Positions 44,703 through 52,798 of a stretch of 64,000 nucleotides of DNA are shown in pieces. Numbering within the stretch: position 1 is the stretch's first letter; every line of letters begins with the position of its first letter. This DNA comes from Fusibacter ferrireducens (GTDB lineage: Bacteria > Bacillota > Clostridia > Peptostreptococcales > Acidaminobacteraceae), in the NCBI RefSeq assembly GCF_015352425.1, contig NZ_JADKNH010000003.1:186001-250000 (forward strand), read 5' to 3'. The position numbers and the translations under genes are program-made. Under the pieces are notes generated by a model. That model did no database searches. It was not told the origin of the DNA and was given only the letters and a program-made list of their open reading frames with translations.

Positions 44703-45122
44703 ATGAATCAATTAACCGTTTTTTATGAAAACTCTTTTTGGGTTGGTGTTTTTGAAGAGAAAAGGGATGGGGAAATTAGTGTTTGCAAAGTGACCTTTGG
44801 CGCAGAACCCAAAGGAGAAGAACTTTTAAACTTTGTAGATCGGTACTATTTTAAACTAAAGTTCAGTGACTTTTATGCGGAGGATGAAGCCTGTATTCAG
44901 AGCGTAACTAAGCGCATTAATCCGAAACGATTACAGCGTTTGGTTTCAAAAGAGATGAATCAGGTCGGTATTTCAACCAAATCTCAAGAGGCTATAAGAG
45001 CAGAAAGAGAGTCGCAAAAGAAAGTAAGATTATCTCAATCCAAAGCGTTTAGAGAACAGCAATTAAAATTGAAATTTGCAAAAAAACAAAAACAAAAAAA
45101 AGAGAAAAAGAAAGGTCATTAA
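44703..45122 (+). CDS. yjdF: YjdF family protein (DUF2992)
   Basis: 139 residues from the ATG at 44703 after AGGAGG; the upstream ATG at 44679 precedes that site. It has the family's start (LTVFYENSFWVGVFE), VTFGAEPKGEELL, a central KRINPKRLQRLVSKE and a GISTKSQEA motif, then a very Lys/Gln-rich C-terminal helix. YjdF has no proven biochemical activity, but in Bacillus its mRNA responds to azaaromatic compounds through a riboswitch; such a leader is seen here too. The charged tail suggests nucleic-acid binding. Confidence 0.93.
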   Translation: MNQLTVFYENSFWVGVFEEKRDGEISVCKVTFGAEPKGEELLNFVDRYYFKLKFSDFYAEDEACIQSVTKRINPKRLQRLVSKEMNQVGISTKSQEAIRAERESQKKVRLSQSKAFREQQLKLKFAKKQKQKKEKKKGH

Positions 45123-45126
45123 CGAG

Positions 45127-45155
45127 TTGACAATATCACTAATTAGTGATATATT
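45127..45155 (+). promoter_or_regulatory. marR promoter with palindromic operator in the spacer
   Basis: TTGACA (45127-45132), 17-base spacer, TATATT (45150-45155). The perfect palindrome ATATCACTAATTAGTGATAT (45133-45152) fills the spacer, so the MarR protein would block its own promoter. Confidence 0.88.
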
Positions 45156-45161
45156 GTACTC

Positions 45162-45611
45162 ATGAAGAAGATAAATACTTACGGTGAAGAAAATGATACC
45201 AATTTAAAATTGGTTATTGCATTATCGAGGACGCAGTTATCGCTCAACAGAGAGCTTCAAACCTTTCTGACGAGATATAAGTTGACTGTAGCGCAGTTTG
45301 GTGTTCTCGAAGCCCTGTACCATAAAGGGGACATGAAGATTTGCGAATTGATTGACAAAACGCTTTCCACCAGTGGGAACATGACAGTGGTGATCAAGAA
45401 TCTTGAAAAGGAAGGTCTTGTGACGAGACAATCTAATCCAGAGGATCGACGTGCTTTCTTGATTCACTTGACGGCAAAGGGAGAAACTCTGATCCAGGAA
45501 GTCTTTAATTTGCATCTTAAGGAATTAAACCGTTTCTTTAAATTAGTGACCGAAGAGGAGAAGCATCAGCTTCACCTGCTTTTAAAAAAGGTAAATGGAC
45601 TTGAGACTTAA
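45162..45611 (+). CDS. MarR family regulator (MhqR-like)
   Basis: 149 residues. The winged-helix core has LTVAQFGVLEALYHKG, the recognition region STSGNMTVVIKNLEKEGLV and the wing RQSNPEDRRAFLIHLT. The LYHKG and SGN-T patterns recall MhqR, which senses quinones and related electrophiles and represses nitroreductases and dioxygenases. The same 20-base operator occurs in its own promoter and again upstream of the nitroreductase, so it very probably controls both. No Cys is present, so direct thiol sensing within this protein is unlikely. Confidence 0.93.
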   Translation: MKKINTYGEENDTNLKLVIALSRTQLSLNRELQTFLTRYKLTVAQFGVLEALYHKGDMKICELIDKTLSTSGNMTVVIKNLEKEGLVTRQSNPEDRRAFLIHLTAKGETLIQEVFNLHLKELNRFFKLVTEEEKHQLHLLLKKVNGLET

Positions 45612-45653
45612 GCTAAAATTTGTTTTAAGGTCAAATTCCTTTTTTTTAAACAT

Positions 45654-45673
45654 ATATCACTAATTAGTGATAT
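45654..45673. promoter_or_regulatory. Second MarR operator, upstream of the nitroreductase
   Basis: ATATCACTAATTAGTGATAT, identical in all 20 bases to the site at 45133-45152. Confidence 0.88.
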
Positions 45674-45684
45674 TCAACTTGTAT

Positions 45685-45786
45685 AAACAACAAGATTTGA
45701 GTCAAAAGTTGTGATGAGGGGTGTTTAACCTCAAACAGCGTCAGCGCAAAGTGTTTTGAGCTGCAGAGGAGACTTAAATGTTGTTG
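45685..45786 (+). repeat. Intergenic repeat element, copy 1
   Basis: About 102 bases, roughly 75-80% identical to 61828-61930. It begins AAACAACAAGATTTGAG and ends CTTAAATGTTGTTG; the ends are inverted repeats (AACAAC...TTGTT). An internal GAGG / CCTC stem is possible. It lies between the MarR operator and the nitroreductase start. It contains no coding frame and looks like a small non-autonomous or structured element. Confidence 0.72.
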
Positions 45787-45884
45787 AATCGCCTAATTAT
45801 CAAAATATCGAATCGTTAAATCAGTAAACTATTAAACTATTATAAAGCCAAGAGTGCTTTTAAAGTGAACAAGGAGGAAACATT

Positions 45885-46496
45885 ATGTTATTAAGAGATG
45901 CCTTTACAGAAAGAAGATCCGTGAATTTTTTCAATCCAGAAAAAGAAGTGACAGACCAAACTTTAAAAGAGATTGTAGAGCTTGCCGGCCTTGCACCATC
46001 AGCTTTTAACTTACAACCATGGAGAGTTATTGCCGTTAGATCGGAAGCCCAAAAGGAATTGCTATCCGAAAATGCAAATAAGCAACCGAAGATTAAAGAA
46101 GCACCTGTGACATTGATTGTTGTGGGTGATCGTGAAGGCTATCGTCCAGAGAATTCTGTTTGGGCAGAGTTGAAAGCAATGATTGGCGATGAACAAGCAC
46201 AAGGGGCTATAGATGCAGCTGGATTTTTATATGGCAGTTCAGAAGAACGTAAGATAAAATTTGCAGAGAGCAATGCAGGCCTTTATGCAATGTCCATTAT
46301 GTTAGCCGCTAAAGATCTTGGCGTGGACAGTCATGCAATGAGTGGCGTGGATTTTGAAGGCATTAAAAAGGCATTTAATTTAAATGCAAGTGAAGAAGTG
46401 GTTATGCTCATTGGGTTGGGACATTACGATGAGACAAAAGCGCTTTATCCAAGAAGAACAAGAAGATCACTTGAAGAAGTCCTTGAAATTGTATAG
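45885..46496 (+). CDS. Nitroreductase family protein (MhqN-like)
   Basis: 203 residues after AGGAGG. FMN-binding nitroreductase features: RDAFTERRSVNFF at the N-terminus, LAPSAFNLQPWRVIAV and the C-terminal MLIGLGHYDE...RRTRRS, where Arg residues bind FMN phosphate. It probably reduces quinones or nitro compounds with NAD(P)H in two-electron steps. It follows a MarR gene whose operator is repeated upstream, so induction by electrophiles is likely. Length fits YodC/MhqN. Confidence 0.92.
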   Translation: MLLRDAFTERRSVNFFNPEKEVTDQTLKEIVELAGLAPSAFNLQPWRVIAVRSEAQKELLSENANKQPKIKEAPVTLIVVGDREGYRPENSVWAELKAMIGDEQAQGAIDAAGFLYGSSEERKIKFAESNAGLYAMSIMLAAKDLGVDSHAMSGVDFEGIKKAFNLNASEEVVMLIGLGHYDETKALYPRRTRRSLEEVLEIV

Positions 46497-46530
46497 ATGG
46501 ATGTCTTAATAAGTGAATTCTAGTATTCTA

Positions 46531-46567
46531 AAAAAGCAGTTGAACGAAAACTTCAACTGCTTTTTAC
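46531..46567. terminator. Bidirectional terminator after the nitroreductase
   Basis: AAAAAGCAGTTGAA (46531-46544) pairs with TTCAACTGCTTTTT (46552-46565) around a 7-base loop, with T-runs in both directions. It overlaps the stop of the minus-strand gene. Confidence 0.87.
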
Positions 46568-46860
46568 TCTTTAAACCAATCTTTAAGATAGCTCTGACAA
46601 TCATGCAGTTTAAACTCTGAAATTCGATATTCCTGAACGCCTGCTTTTACCAGTGGATCATCATTACAAAATTTGTCGATATCTTTACATTTCACAACAA
46701 TAATGCCACCACCTGTTCCAACCTTGGGGCCAGATACGAGAATTGAGCCATCATTAAATCCATTTTTCAAATATTCAAGATGCTCATTAATCGCTTTTTG
46801 CAACACAGTTTCATCCGTGATTTTTGTTGAAAATGTGCCTTCCAATACATAATATCTCAT
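46564..46860 (-). CDS. YciI-like protein
   Basis: 98 residues from the ATG at 46860, 7 bases after AAGGAG; the longer frame to 46887 is not supported. It opens with MRYYVLEGTFS and has HLEYLKNGFNDGSILVSGPKV and the later FCNDDPLVKAGV, typical of the YciI/EthD-related alpha-beta barrel fold, where an Asp-His pair is usual; an H is present at the first helix. Small dimeric proteins of this fold have poorly defined catalytic roles. No operon partner. Confidence 0.82.
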   Translation of the reverse strand: MRYYVLEGTFSTKITDETVLQKAINEHLEYLKNGFNDGSILVSGPKVGTGGGIIVVKCKDIDKFCNDDPLVKAGVQEYRISEFKLHDCQSYLKDWFKE

Positions 46861-46965
46861 TATTTTTCTCCTTTCTAACGCCTGCATATCATTATATAAT
46901 CTGGTTTTTTATTATTTTAATAACATGTTCGCACAAAATAATTTTGCAATCTATAAATGGTCGGA

Positions 46966-47082
46966 TTAATGATCGCCAGTATGAACGGGAATCCATATAA
47001 GACTTACTAATAGTCTCGCAGTGGCTCCTGACATCACGGTGACCAATGATAGTGACAAGATGGTAATTTTAAGTTTTCTCAT
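46966..47082 (-). pseudogene. Remnant of an MFS transporter gene in the marR operon
   Basis: A 38-codon frame overlapping the end of the marR gene by 14 bases. It starts MRKLKITILSLSLVTVMSGA, a typical first membrane segment of MarR-associated drug exporters of the major facilitator family, then breaks off into RLLVSLIWIPVHTGDH and stops. An internal deletion followed by a frameshift is the best explanation. The rest of the transporter is not found in the 100 bases that follow. Confidence 0.65.
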
Positions 47083-47530
47083 ATGATGTGCCTTTCGTTA
47101 CATTGAGTGCGTTAGCAGACATTACAGTGAGTTTTTGAATTATGTCATCTTTTTCTTCTTCATTCATGCCTTCTAAAATAACATCCGTCCAGTCTTTAAG
47201 GGCACTGAGAATGATGGGTTGCATTTCAATACCTTTTATAGTTAATTTGACGTTATTGGCTCTTTTGTCACTCTTACTTTTTTCCCTGATAATATAGCCT
47301 TTATTTTCAAGGCTTTTCATAGCTCTTGTTGTAAGAGCGCCATCGATAATAAGAATATCAGATAGGTGTTTTTGATTATTACCGCTATTGTCTGGAGAAA
47401 GATTAGCTAAAGAAATATACTCTGAGTAGTTTAAACCATATGGATTTAGTTTAGCGTTAAGGTAAATTTGTGCTTGCCTATGAATAATAGAAATCAATTT
47501 ACCGACACTTTCTGTTTTTTGATTTTCCAT
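47069..47530 (-). CDS. MarR family regulator
   Basis: 153 residues from the ATG at 47530, after AGGAGG; the frame extends to 47626 but that part crosses the promoter. Winged-helix features: LNYSEYISLANLSP, HLSDILIIDGALTTRAMKSLENKGYI and the wing REKSKSDKRANNVKLT. Its promoter is embedded in a 30-base perfect palindrome, so it should repress itself. It would also have controlled the overlapping transporter gene, which is now a remnant. Confidence 0.92.
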   Translation of the reverse strand: MENQKTESVGKLISIIHRQAQIYLNAKLNPYGLNYSEYISLANLSPDNSGNNQKHLSDILIIDGALTTRAMKSLENKGYIIREKSKSDKRANNVKLTIKGIEMQPIILSALKDWTDVILEGMNEEEKDDIIQKLTVMSANALNVTKGTSYEKT

Positions 47531-47547
47531 GCACACCTCCTGTTTAG

Positions 47548-47601
47548 TTGACTTGTCAAGTAAATTATACAGCAAGATACTTGACATGTCAAGTATCTTG
47601 C
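47548..47601 (-). promoter_or_regulatory. marR promoter within a 30-base palindrome
   Basis: On the minus strand, TTGACA (complement of 47587-47592), 17 bases, TATAAT (complement of 47564-47569). Bases 47572-47601 form a perfect palindrome with the centre TTGACATGTCAA; a second site TTGACTTGTCAA lies at 47548-47559. Both probably bind the MarR protein. Confidence 0.88.
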
Positions 47602-47686
47602 GATTTAACACAACAAGAAGTATCATATACTATTTTACTTTGTTTTTAGAGGCATAATTTGAGTCATAAAAATAACGTTAAAGTAC

Positions 47687-48862
47687 TCACTTTTTATCCG
47701 TAAAAAAAAGAGAAATCGTGTCGATTAGAGTATCAATTTCATCTTCAGTGATGGTCATTGGCGGGAAAAAGCGAATTATTGCGTGCATGGCGAAACATCC
47801 AACAAAGATGTTGTGCTCAAGTAACTTTCGTTGAAGTGCAATAGCGGTTTCGGGCTTATCGCATACGAGGCCGAGCATTAAGCCCTTACCTCTGAGTTCA
47901 ATGAATGAATCGTATTGATCGATCAGTTGAGTTAAGCGATTTATGAAATAATGACTGATCTCTTTGCTTTTTGCAATCCAGTCATTTTGAATGATAAAGT
48001 CGATGACTGAGCGAGCAACTTCGGCACCAAGTGGATCGTTCTGATGAGATTGAGCATATTTGAAGTTCAATAAGTCAGGAGCACTGTAAATGCGTTGATC
48101 CATGAGAATTGCACTGATTGGGAAGCCATTGCCTAGCCCTTTTCCAAGCGCTATCAAATGAGGTTTAAGGTCATAGTGATTAAAGGCAAACCATTCAGAA
48201 GTCCTGCCGATGCCGCTGGTGATTTCGTTGCAGACAAGCAATCCATTGTACTCTGTAATCTTTTGATAGATATACTGGATGAGCTTTCGTGCAGGAAATA
48301 TTATTTTGTGCTCTTGTGTGCCAAGTTCTAAAATAAAAATAAAGGGTTCATGAAGTTCTTTTAGAACATTGGGGACATGAGCACAATGTTCGCAGTGCCA
48401 TGATTCATGCCCATCACAGTTGGGATCGCATTTTAGAAAGGGCACTTGGATGTGCTCAGATGTATTAGAGATCATTGTGGGATAAGCACCTAGATATGAA
48501 TGCTCAAGAGAAACGCATTTTGCTTTTTTGAGTAGGGTCTTTGCAATTGTAATGGCGCAGAGAACCGCCTCGCTACCAGAACTTAAAAATAGGGCGGCGC
48601 CATTATCGAAATTTGAAATGGCAAGGAGTTGATCAGAGAGATTTTCTGTAGCATTGTTTTTAAAATAAGTATGGTGATGTATGATTTTTTGAGATTGACT
48701 TGCGTAAACTTTGGCAATGGATTCCGGATTATGCCCGATATTCGCACACCATATACCGGATTCAAAATCTAAATAGGTCCTATTTTTGTCATCTGTAAAG
48801 GTATTGCCCTTTGCCGAAATTAAATGGATATCCAAAATGGGATGGGGATAAAATACTGCCAT
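47687..48862 (-). CDS. Class III aminotransferase
   Basis: 391 residues from the ATG at 48862 after GGAGG. PLP fold-type I, class III features: FLSSGSEAVLCAITIAK (phosphate loop), NEITSGIGRTSEWFAF, and the PLP lysine in ALGKGLGNGFPISAIL. Around residue 145-160 there is a Cys cluster (CDPNCDG, HCEHC) of the kind found in some omega-amino acid aminotransferases. Substrate is probably an omega-amino acid such as GABA or beta-alanine, or acetylornithine; not resolvable here. It is divergent from a MocR-type regulator, which supports a catabolic role. Confidence 0.88.
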   Translation of the reverse strand: MAVFYPHPILDIHLISAKGNTFTDDKNRTYLDFESGIWCANIGHNPESIAKVYASQSQKIIHHHTYFKNNATENLSDQLLAISNFDNGAALFLSSGSEAVLCAITIAKTLLKKAKCVSLEHSYLGAYPTMISNTSEHIQVPFLKCDPNCDGHESWHCEHCAHVPNVLKELHEPFIFILELGTQEHKIIFPARKLIQYIYQKITEYNGLLVCNEITSGIGRTSEWFAFNHYDLKPHLIALGKGLGNGFPISAILMDQRIYSAPDLLNFKYAQSHQNDPLGAEVARSVIDFIIQNDWIAKSKEISHYFINRLTQLIDQYDSFIELRGKGLMLGLVCDKPETAIALQRKLLEHNIFVGCFAMHAIIRFFPPMTITEDEIDTLIDTISLFFTDKK

Positions 48863-48905
48863 GGGAGCCTCCTTCAAATTTTTATTTGATCTAAGGCCAT
48901 ATTAA

Positions 48906-48949
48906 AATAAAAATCAATATGGTACAATATAATAAAAATCAAATTGTAC
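48906..48949. promoter_or_regulatory. Divergent operator of the MocR regulator
   Basis: Direct repeats AATAAAAATCAA at 48906-48917 and 48931-48942, 25 bases apart, each followed by GTAC; also an inverted pair GTACAAT (48922-48928) / ATTGTAC (48943-48949). GabR- and PdxR-like regulators bind such spaced direct repeats. Confidence 0.68.
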
Positions 48950-48990
48950 TAGTTCAGTTTGGCTTGATTTAGTAGATTTAGGAGGTCGTT

Positions 48991-50301
48991 TTGTTAAAGT
49001 ACGAAGAGATTATTGATAAGTTATTAAGTGATCCAATCTATGTAGACGGAGATCGATTGCCACCCATTAGAGCGCTTGCAGAACAAATGAATTGTAGCAG
49101 AGGCACTGTTATAAGAGCTTATGAGATTCTTGAAGAGAGGCACTTGGCATACACGATACCACAGAGTGGCACTTATTTAATGAAACGTCAGATGACAGGG
49201 GCAAAATCACAAAATCGGATTGACTTTGTTTCAGCGGGTTTGGAGTCAAGGCTTAGACCACATAAGCACTTTGAGCATTGCATGATACAAGCGCTTCAGA
49301 GCGAGCACTATGACTATGCACCGCCAGAAGGTCTTGAGTCTTTGAGAAAATGCTTAGTCTCCCATTTTGAAAAAAGATATCTTTATACAAGTGTTGATCG
49401 CATTCTTGTGACAACAGGTGCTCAGCAGGCACTTTATTTAGTGTTGCAGCTGATTCTTGAAAGCAAACAGGGGCTGATGATTGAACAACCCACTTATGGT
49501 GATTTTCAGAGAATTATTGAAAAGACGAATGTAAGTGTTTATACGTTCAATCGGGAAGGTAATAGTATAGATTTTAATGCATTAGAAATAACACTCAAGC
49601 AAAATAAGATAGGATGGTTATACACGGTTTCCAATTTTCAAAATCCTCTAGGTACAAGCTTATCCAGTAAAGCGAAAAAGAAATTATTGGAATTGGCAAA
49701 TCAATATAATTTTTATGTGATTGAGGACGACTATTTAGGAGATCTCAATTTAGATTTGAAAGTGGAAACACTTCATTACCTAGATATTGAAAATCGAGTG
49801 TTTTATGTGACGAGTTTTTCTAAGACATTTTTGCCCGGGATACGCATTGGTACATTAATTGCACCAGAGACATATGTTGAAATGCTTAAATTTTATAAGA
49901 AGTCGATAGACCTAAACACGTGTACACTTTCTCAAATGGGCCTTCAGAAGTATTTTGATGCCGAAATATACGATAAACACATTCGGAAGGTCAAAAGGGC
50001 AATTCGAGGAAAGATGAAATTCTTAAGACGATATCAGAAACTTTTTATAGAAAAGGGCATTGAGTGTGAAATACCAGATGCAGGGATATTTGCATGGTTG
50101 GTGTTTCCAGAAAATATTGATGTGCTCAGACTGGTGAAAATTTTAAAGGCGGAGCGTATTGATGTGATCCATGGCAATTTCTTTTATTGGCACCAAAGGC
50201 GTGAAAGTCATGCCATACGGATTTCCATTGCGAATGTGAATGAGGCATCAATGACACAAGGGATTGAGCGCATTATAGAAGTTATAGAGCATATAAAATA
50301 G
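48991..50301 (+). CDS. MocR/GabR-type regulator (GntR HTH plus aminotransferase domain)
   Basis: 436 residues with a TTG start, 4 bases after AGGAGG. Residues 1-75 are a GntR winged helix (LPPIRALAEQMNCSRGTVIRAYEILEE split over the recognition helix), followed by a class I aminotransferase-like domain with TTGAQQALYLVLQLIL, SNFQNPLG, DDYLGDL and the PLP lysine in TSFSKTFLPGIRIG. MocR proteins sense PLP adducts of amino acids. It is divergent from an aminotransferase, the typical arrangement for GabR. Confidence 0.94.
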   Translation: MLKYEEIIDKLLSDPIYVDGDRLPPIRALAEQMNCSRGTVIRAYEILEERHLAYTIPQSGTYLMKRQMTGAKSQNRIDFVSAGLESRLRPHKHFEHCMIQALQSEHYDYAPPEGLESLRKCLVSHFEKRYLYTSVDRILVTTGAQQALYLVLQLILESKQGLMIEQPTYGDFQRIIEKTNVSVYTFNREGNSIDFNALEITLKQNKIGWLYTVSNFQNPLGTSLSSKAKKKLLELANQYNFYVIEDDYLGDLNLDLKVETLHYLDIENRVFYVTSFSKTFLPGIRIGTLIAPETYVEMLKFYKKSIDLNTCTLSQMGLQKYFDAEIYDKHIRKVKRAIRGKMKFLRRYQKLFIEKGIECEIPDAGIFAWLVFPENIDVLRLVKILKAERIDVIHGNFFYWHQRRESHAIRISIANVNEASMTQGIERIIEVIEHIK

Positions 50302-50310
50302 AGCTGAAGC

Positions 50311-50368
50311 AGTGCAGGAAATGGCCCCAATAGGTGATAGAAATTAGGTGTATCTTATTGGGGGCACT
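50311..50368. other. Hairpin in the convergent gap after the MocR gene
   Basis: AGTGC...GCCCCAATA (from 50311) pairs with TATTGGGGGC...ACT (to 50368). No T-run follows, so terminator function is uncertain. Confidence 0.5.
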
Positions 50369-50432
50369 ACAGCGCGCTCAACTCTTTTCAATATATCCAG
50401 AGTTTTACTTAGATATAATATGTGATCAAAGG

Positions 50433-52781
50433 TTAAAATGTGGTATCTTTATTTTTTAAATAAAGGGTTTCAAACTCACTTGATGGCAGTGGCTTATCAT
50501 AGTAGTAACCTTGCAAAATATCACATTTTTTAGACCGGAGATAGTCTAATTGCCTTTGTGTTTCCACGCCCTCTGCAACGACTTCTAAATTGAGTTGATG
50601 GGAAAGCTTGATAATGGCATCTAATATCTTAGTGCGTCTTGGATCAACCATGATGCTGGAAACAAAAGCTTTGTCAATTTTTAAGACGTTGATATCAAGT
50701 GTTCCCAGATAGTTTAGAGAAGAATATTCCATTCCAAAATCGTCAAGGCTCAGTTTAATGCCGCGATCCGATAATTTTTTTAGGCTATTGATCGTGCGTT
50801 CAAGGGAATAGATGAACACATTTTCCGTGATTTCAAACTCAACAGAACGAATATCGATTTGACTTTCAGAAATTAAGTTAAAAGCAATGTCAATAAAGTT
50901 TTCCGAGAGCAGTTGAATGGGAGATATATTAATGGATATCGTAAGAGGAAAATGATATTGCGTATGCCAATAGTGCATTTGAGAACAAGCCTCTGATATA
51001 ACCCAATTGCCGATCTCATGAATGATACCCATATCTTCAGCAAGTGGAATAAAAACATTTGGAGGTATAAGCTTGCCGTTTGGATGCTGCCATCTGATCA
51101 AGGCTTCTGCACCTCTGACTGTGCCGTCGGCTGAGAAAACTTGTGGCTGATAGTAAAGTCTTAATTCATCGTTTAGAACAGCCTTCTTGAGGTCATTTTC
51201 TAAATTAATACGACTTGTAAATTCATCTAAAATTTTAAAACTGAAAAGTGTGAGTTGGTTTTTACCATGAGATTTAGAGTAGTTATTGGCCATATCCACA
51301 GCTTTGATGAGTTCTTCTCTAGTGCTCGCATGATCAGGATAGATCGCAAACCCTGCACTTAATGTGAATTCAATTTTGAGATCATTTATTTGCAAGGTAT
51401 TTTGAATTTTTTCTAGAAAGAGTTTAATTTCTTGCCAGAGGTGGTCTCTTGTGCTTCTCTGGAGATATATGAGGAACTCATCACCAGTGTACCGCGAAAG
51501 CAAATCATCAGGTTGTAATTGCTTTTTGAGTTCAATGGACAATTGTTTGATAAAAGAATCGCCAAAAGCATGTCCAAGTGTGTCGTTTATATTCTTAAAG
51601 TTGTCAATGTCAATATAGAGTAGTCCAAAGAAAGGCACTTTCTTCTTGCTGATGGTTTCATCGATAAAGTTGTTGACGTGTACTCGGTTGGGTAGACCAG
51701 TCAATGAATCGTAATAAGCGAGTTGACTAATATTGTGATCTCTTTTCTTGATGATATCAATCATATGATTAAACCCAAGTATGAGATTTTGGAGTTCTTT
51801 ATAACCGTTATAGATAATAGGGGATGCAAAATCACCATCAATGATTTCTAGGAATCGTTCATTTAATTGCACAACAGGCATTATGATTTGTTTTGAACTC
51901 AAAATCGCAAGGAATATCACCAAAATGAATATGCCCAAGAAAATCAAAATGAACAGCAAACCAATATCTCGAAAAAGATCTTTTTGAAAATCATCAGATT
52001 GAATTGCAAGTACTATCCAGTTTGTGTCTTGGATGAGATCAATAGTGATGTAAGTTTGTTGGCCTTGATAAAGTGTTTCTAAAAATGTGGTGTTCTTATT
52101 TAAATTTGTCTTAAATTCCTCGAACATGGGGTTATAGGAACGCTGTGAAACAAGCGCTTTGTCATTGTCAGTGATGTAGACGCCCTTATCATCTAATATT
52201 GTGATGCCAATGGAAGGGTCATTTATGAGCTCGTTTATTTCTCTTATATTTGAAAGGTTTAAATAGCCAATGATAAATTTGCCGTCGCTGAGTTTTTGTA
52301 TATGTGAGATTGTGGAATTATGTGTGTAAACGGAGTTAAAGGTTGAGGACCAGCTCTTCGTTTCTGTTTCGATGGCATTGCTGAAATAAGGATTATTTTT
52401 TAGGTTAATGCCAATATAGGATTCATTGTAAGGTGCAATGTATTGCACTGTTAAATTCTCATCCAACACCTCTATGGCTTCAAAATAATTTTGTTTTGTA
52501 AGCAACTCACTTAAGATTTTATTTGTATTTTGATCATTTTTAATTTCGTCATCCGTGAGCATATACCCAACAAGTCTCAGATAGTCAGAGGCTTTTGTGA
52601 AATAGGTGTGCGTTTGACTGATGACAAAATTAGAAAGTGTGGTGTTGCTCTTCTGAATATCTTTAACCATGTAATTAACGATAATGCCATTCAAAAAAAT
52701 GCTCACAACCATTATAGGCAAAATGGAAATTAGAAGGAAATATACAATTAGAGATTGTTTAAGGGAATAACGTATGCGCAT
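50433..52781 (-). CDS. Membrane GGDEF/EAL protein with extracellular sensor
   Basis: 782 residues from the ATG at 52781, after AAGGTGG. It has a membrane segment (about 10-32), a large extracellular dCache-like sensor (about 35-270), a second membrane segment (about 272-298), a HAMP-like linker, a GGDEF domain whose signature reads TGDEF (about residue 430) and an EAL domain with GAEALIRW (about 559) and EGVETQ. The degenerate first Gly suggests weak or absent cyclase activity; the EAL motif is intact, so c-di-GMP breakdown is likelier. It starts 18 bases after a substrate-binding protein gene and is probably coupled with it. Confidence 0.9.
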   Translation of the reverse strand: MRIRYSLKQSLIVYFLLISILPIMVVSIFLNGIIVNYMVKDIQKSNTTLSNFVISQTHTYFTKASDYLRLVGYMLTDDEIKNDQNTNKILSELLTKQNYFEAIEVLDENLTVQYIAPYNESYIGINLKNNPYFSNAIETETKSWSSTFNSVYTHNSTISHIQKLSDGKFIIGYLNLSNIREINELINDPSIGITILDDKGVYITDNDKALVSQRSYNPMFEEFKTNLNKNTTFLETLYQGQQTYITIDLIQDTNWIVLAIQSDDFQKDLFRDIGLLFILIFLGIFILVIFLAILSSKQIIMPVVQLNERFLEIIDGDFASPIIYNGYKELQNLILGFNHMIDIIKKRDHNISQLAYYDSLTGLPNRVHVNNFIDETISKKKVPFFGLLYIDIDNFKNINDTLGHAFGDSFIKQLSIELKKQLQPDDLLSRYTGDEFLIYLQRSTRDHLWQEIKLFLEKIQNTLQINDLKIEFTLSAGFAIYPDHASTREELIKAVDMANNYSKSHGKNQLTLFSFKILDEFTSRINLENDLKKAVLNDELRLYYQPQVFSADGTVRGAEALIRWQHPNGKLIPPNVFIPLAEDMGIIHEIGNWVISEACSQMHYWHTQYHFPLTISINISPIQLLSENFIDIAFNLISESQIDIRSVEFEITENVFIYSLERTINSLKKLSDRGIKLSLDDFGMEYSSLNYLGTLDINVLKIDKAFVSSIMVDPRRTKILDAIIKLSHQLNLEVVAEGVETQRQLDYLRSKKCDILQGYYYDKPLPSSEFETLYLKNKDTTF

Positions 52782-52798
52782 AAAAACCACCTTATTGA

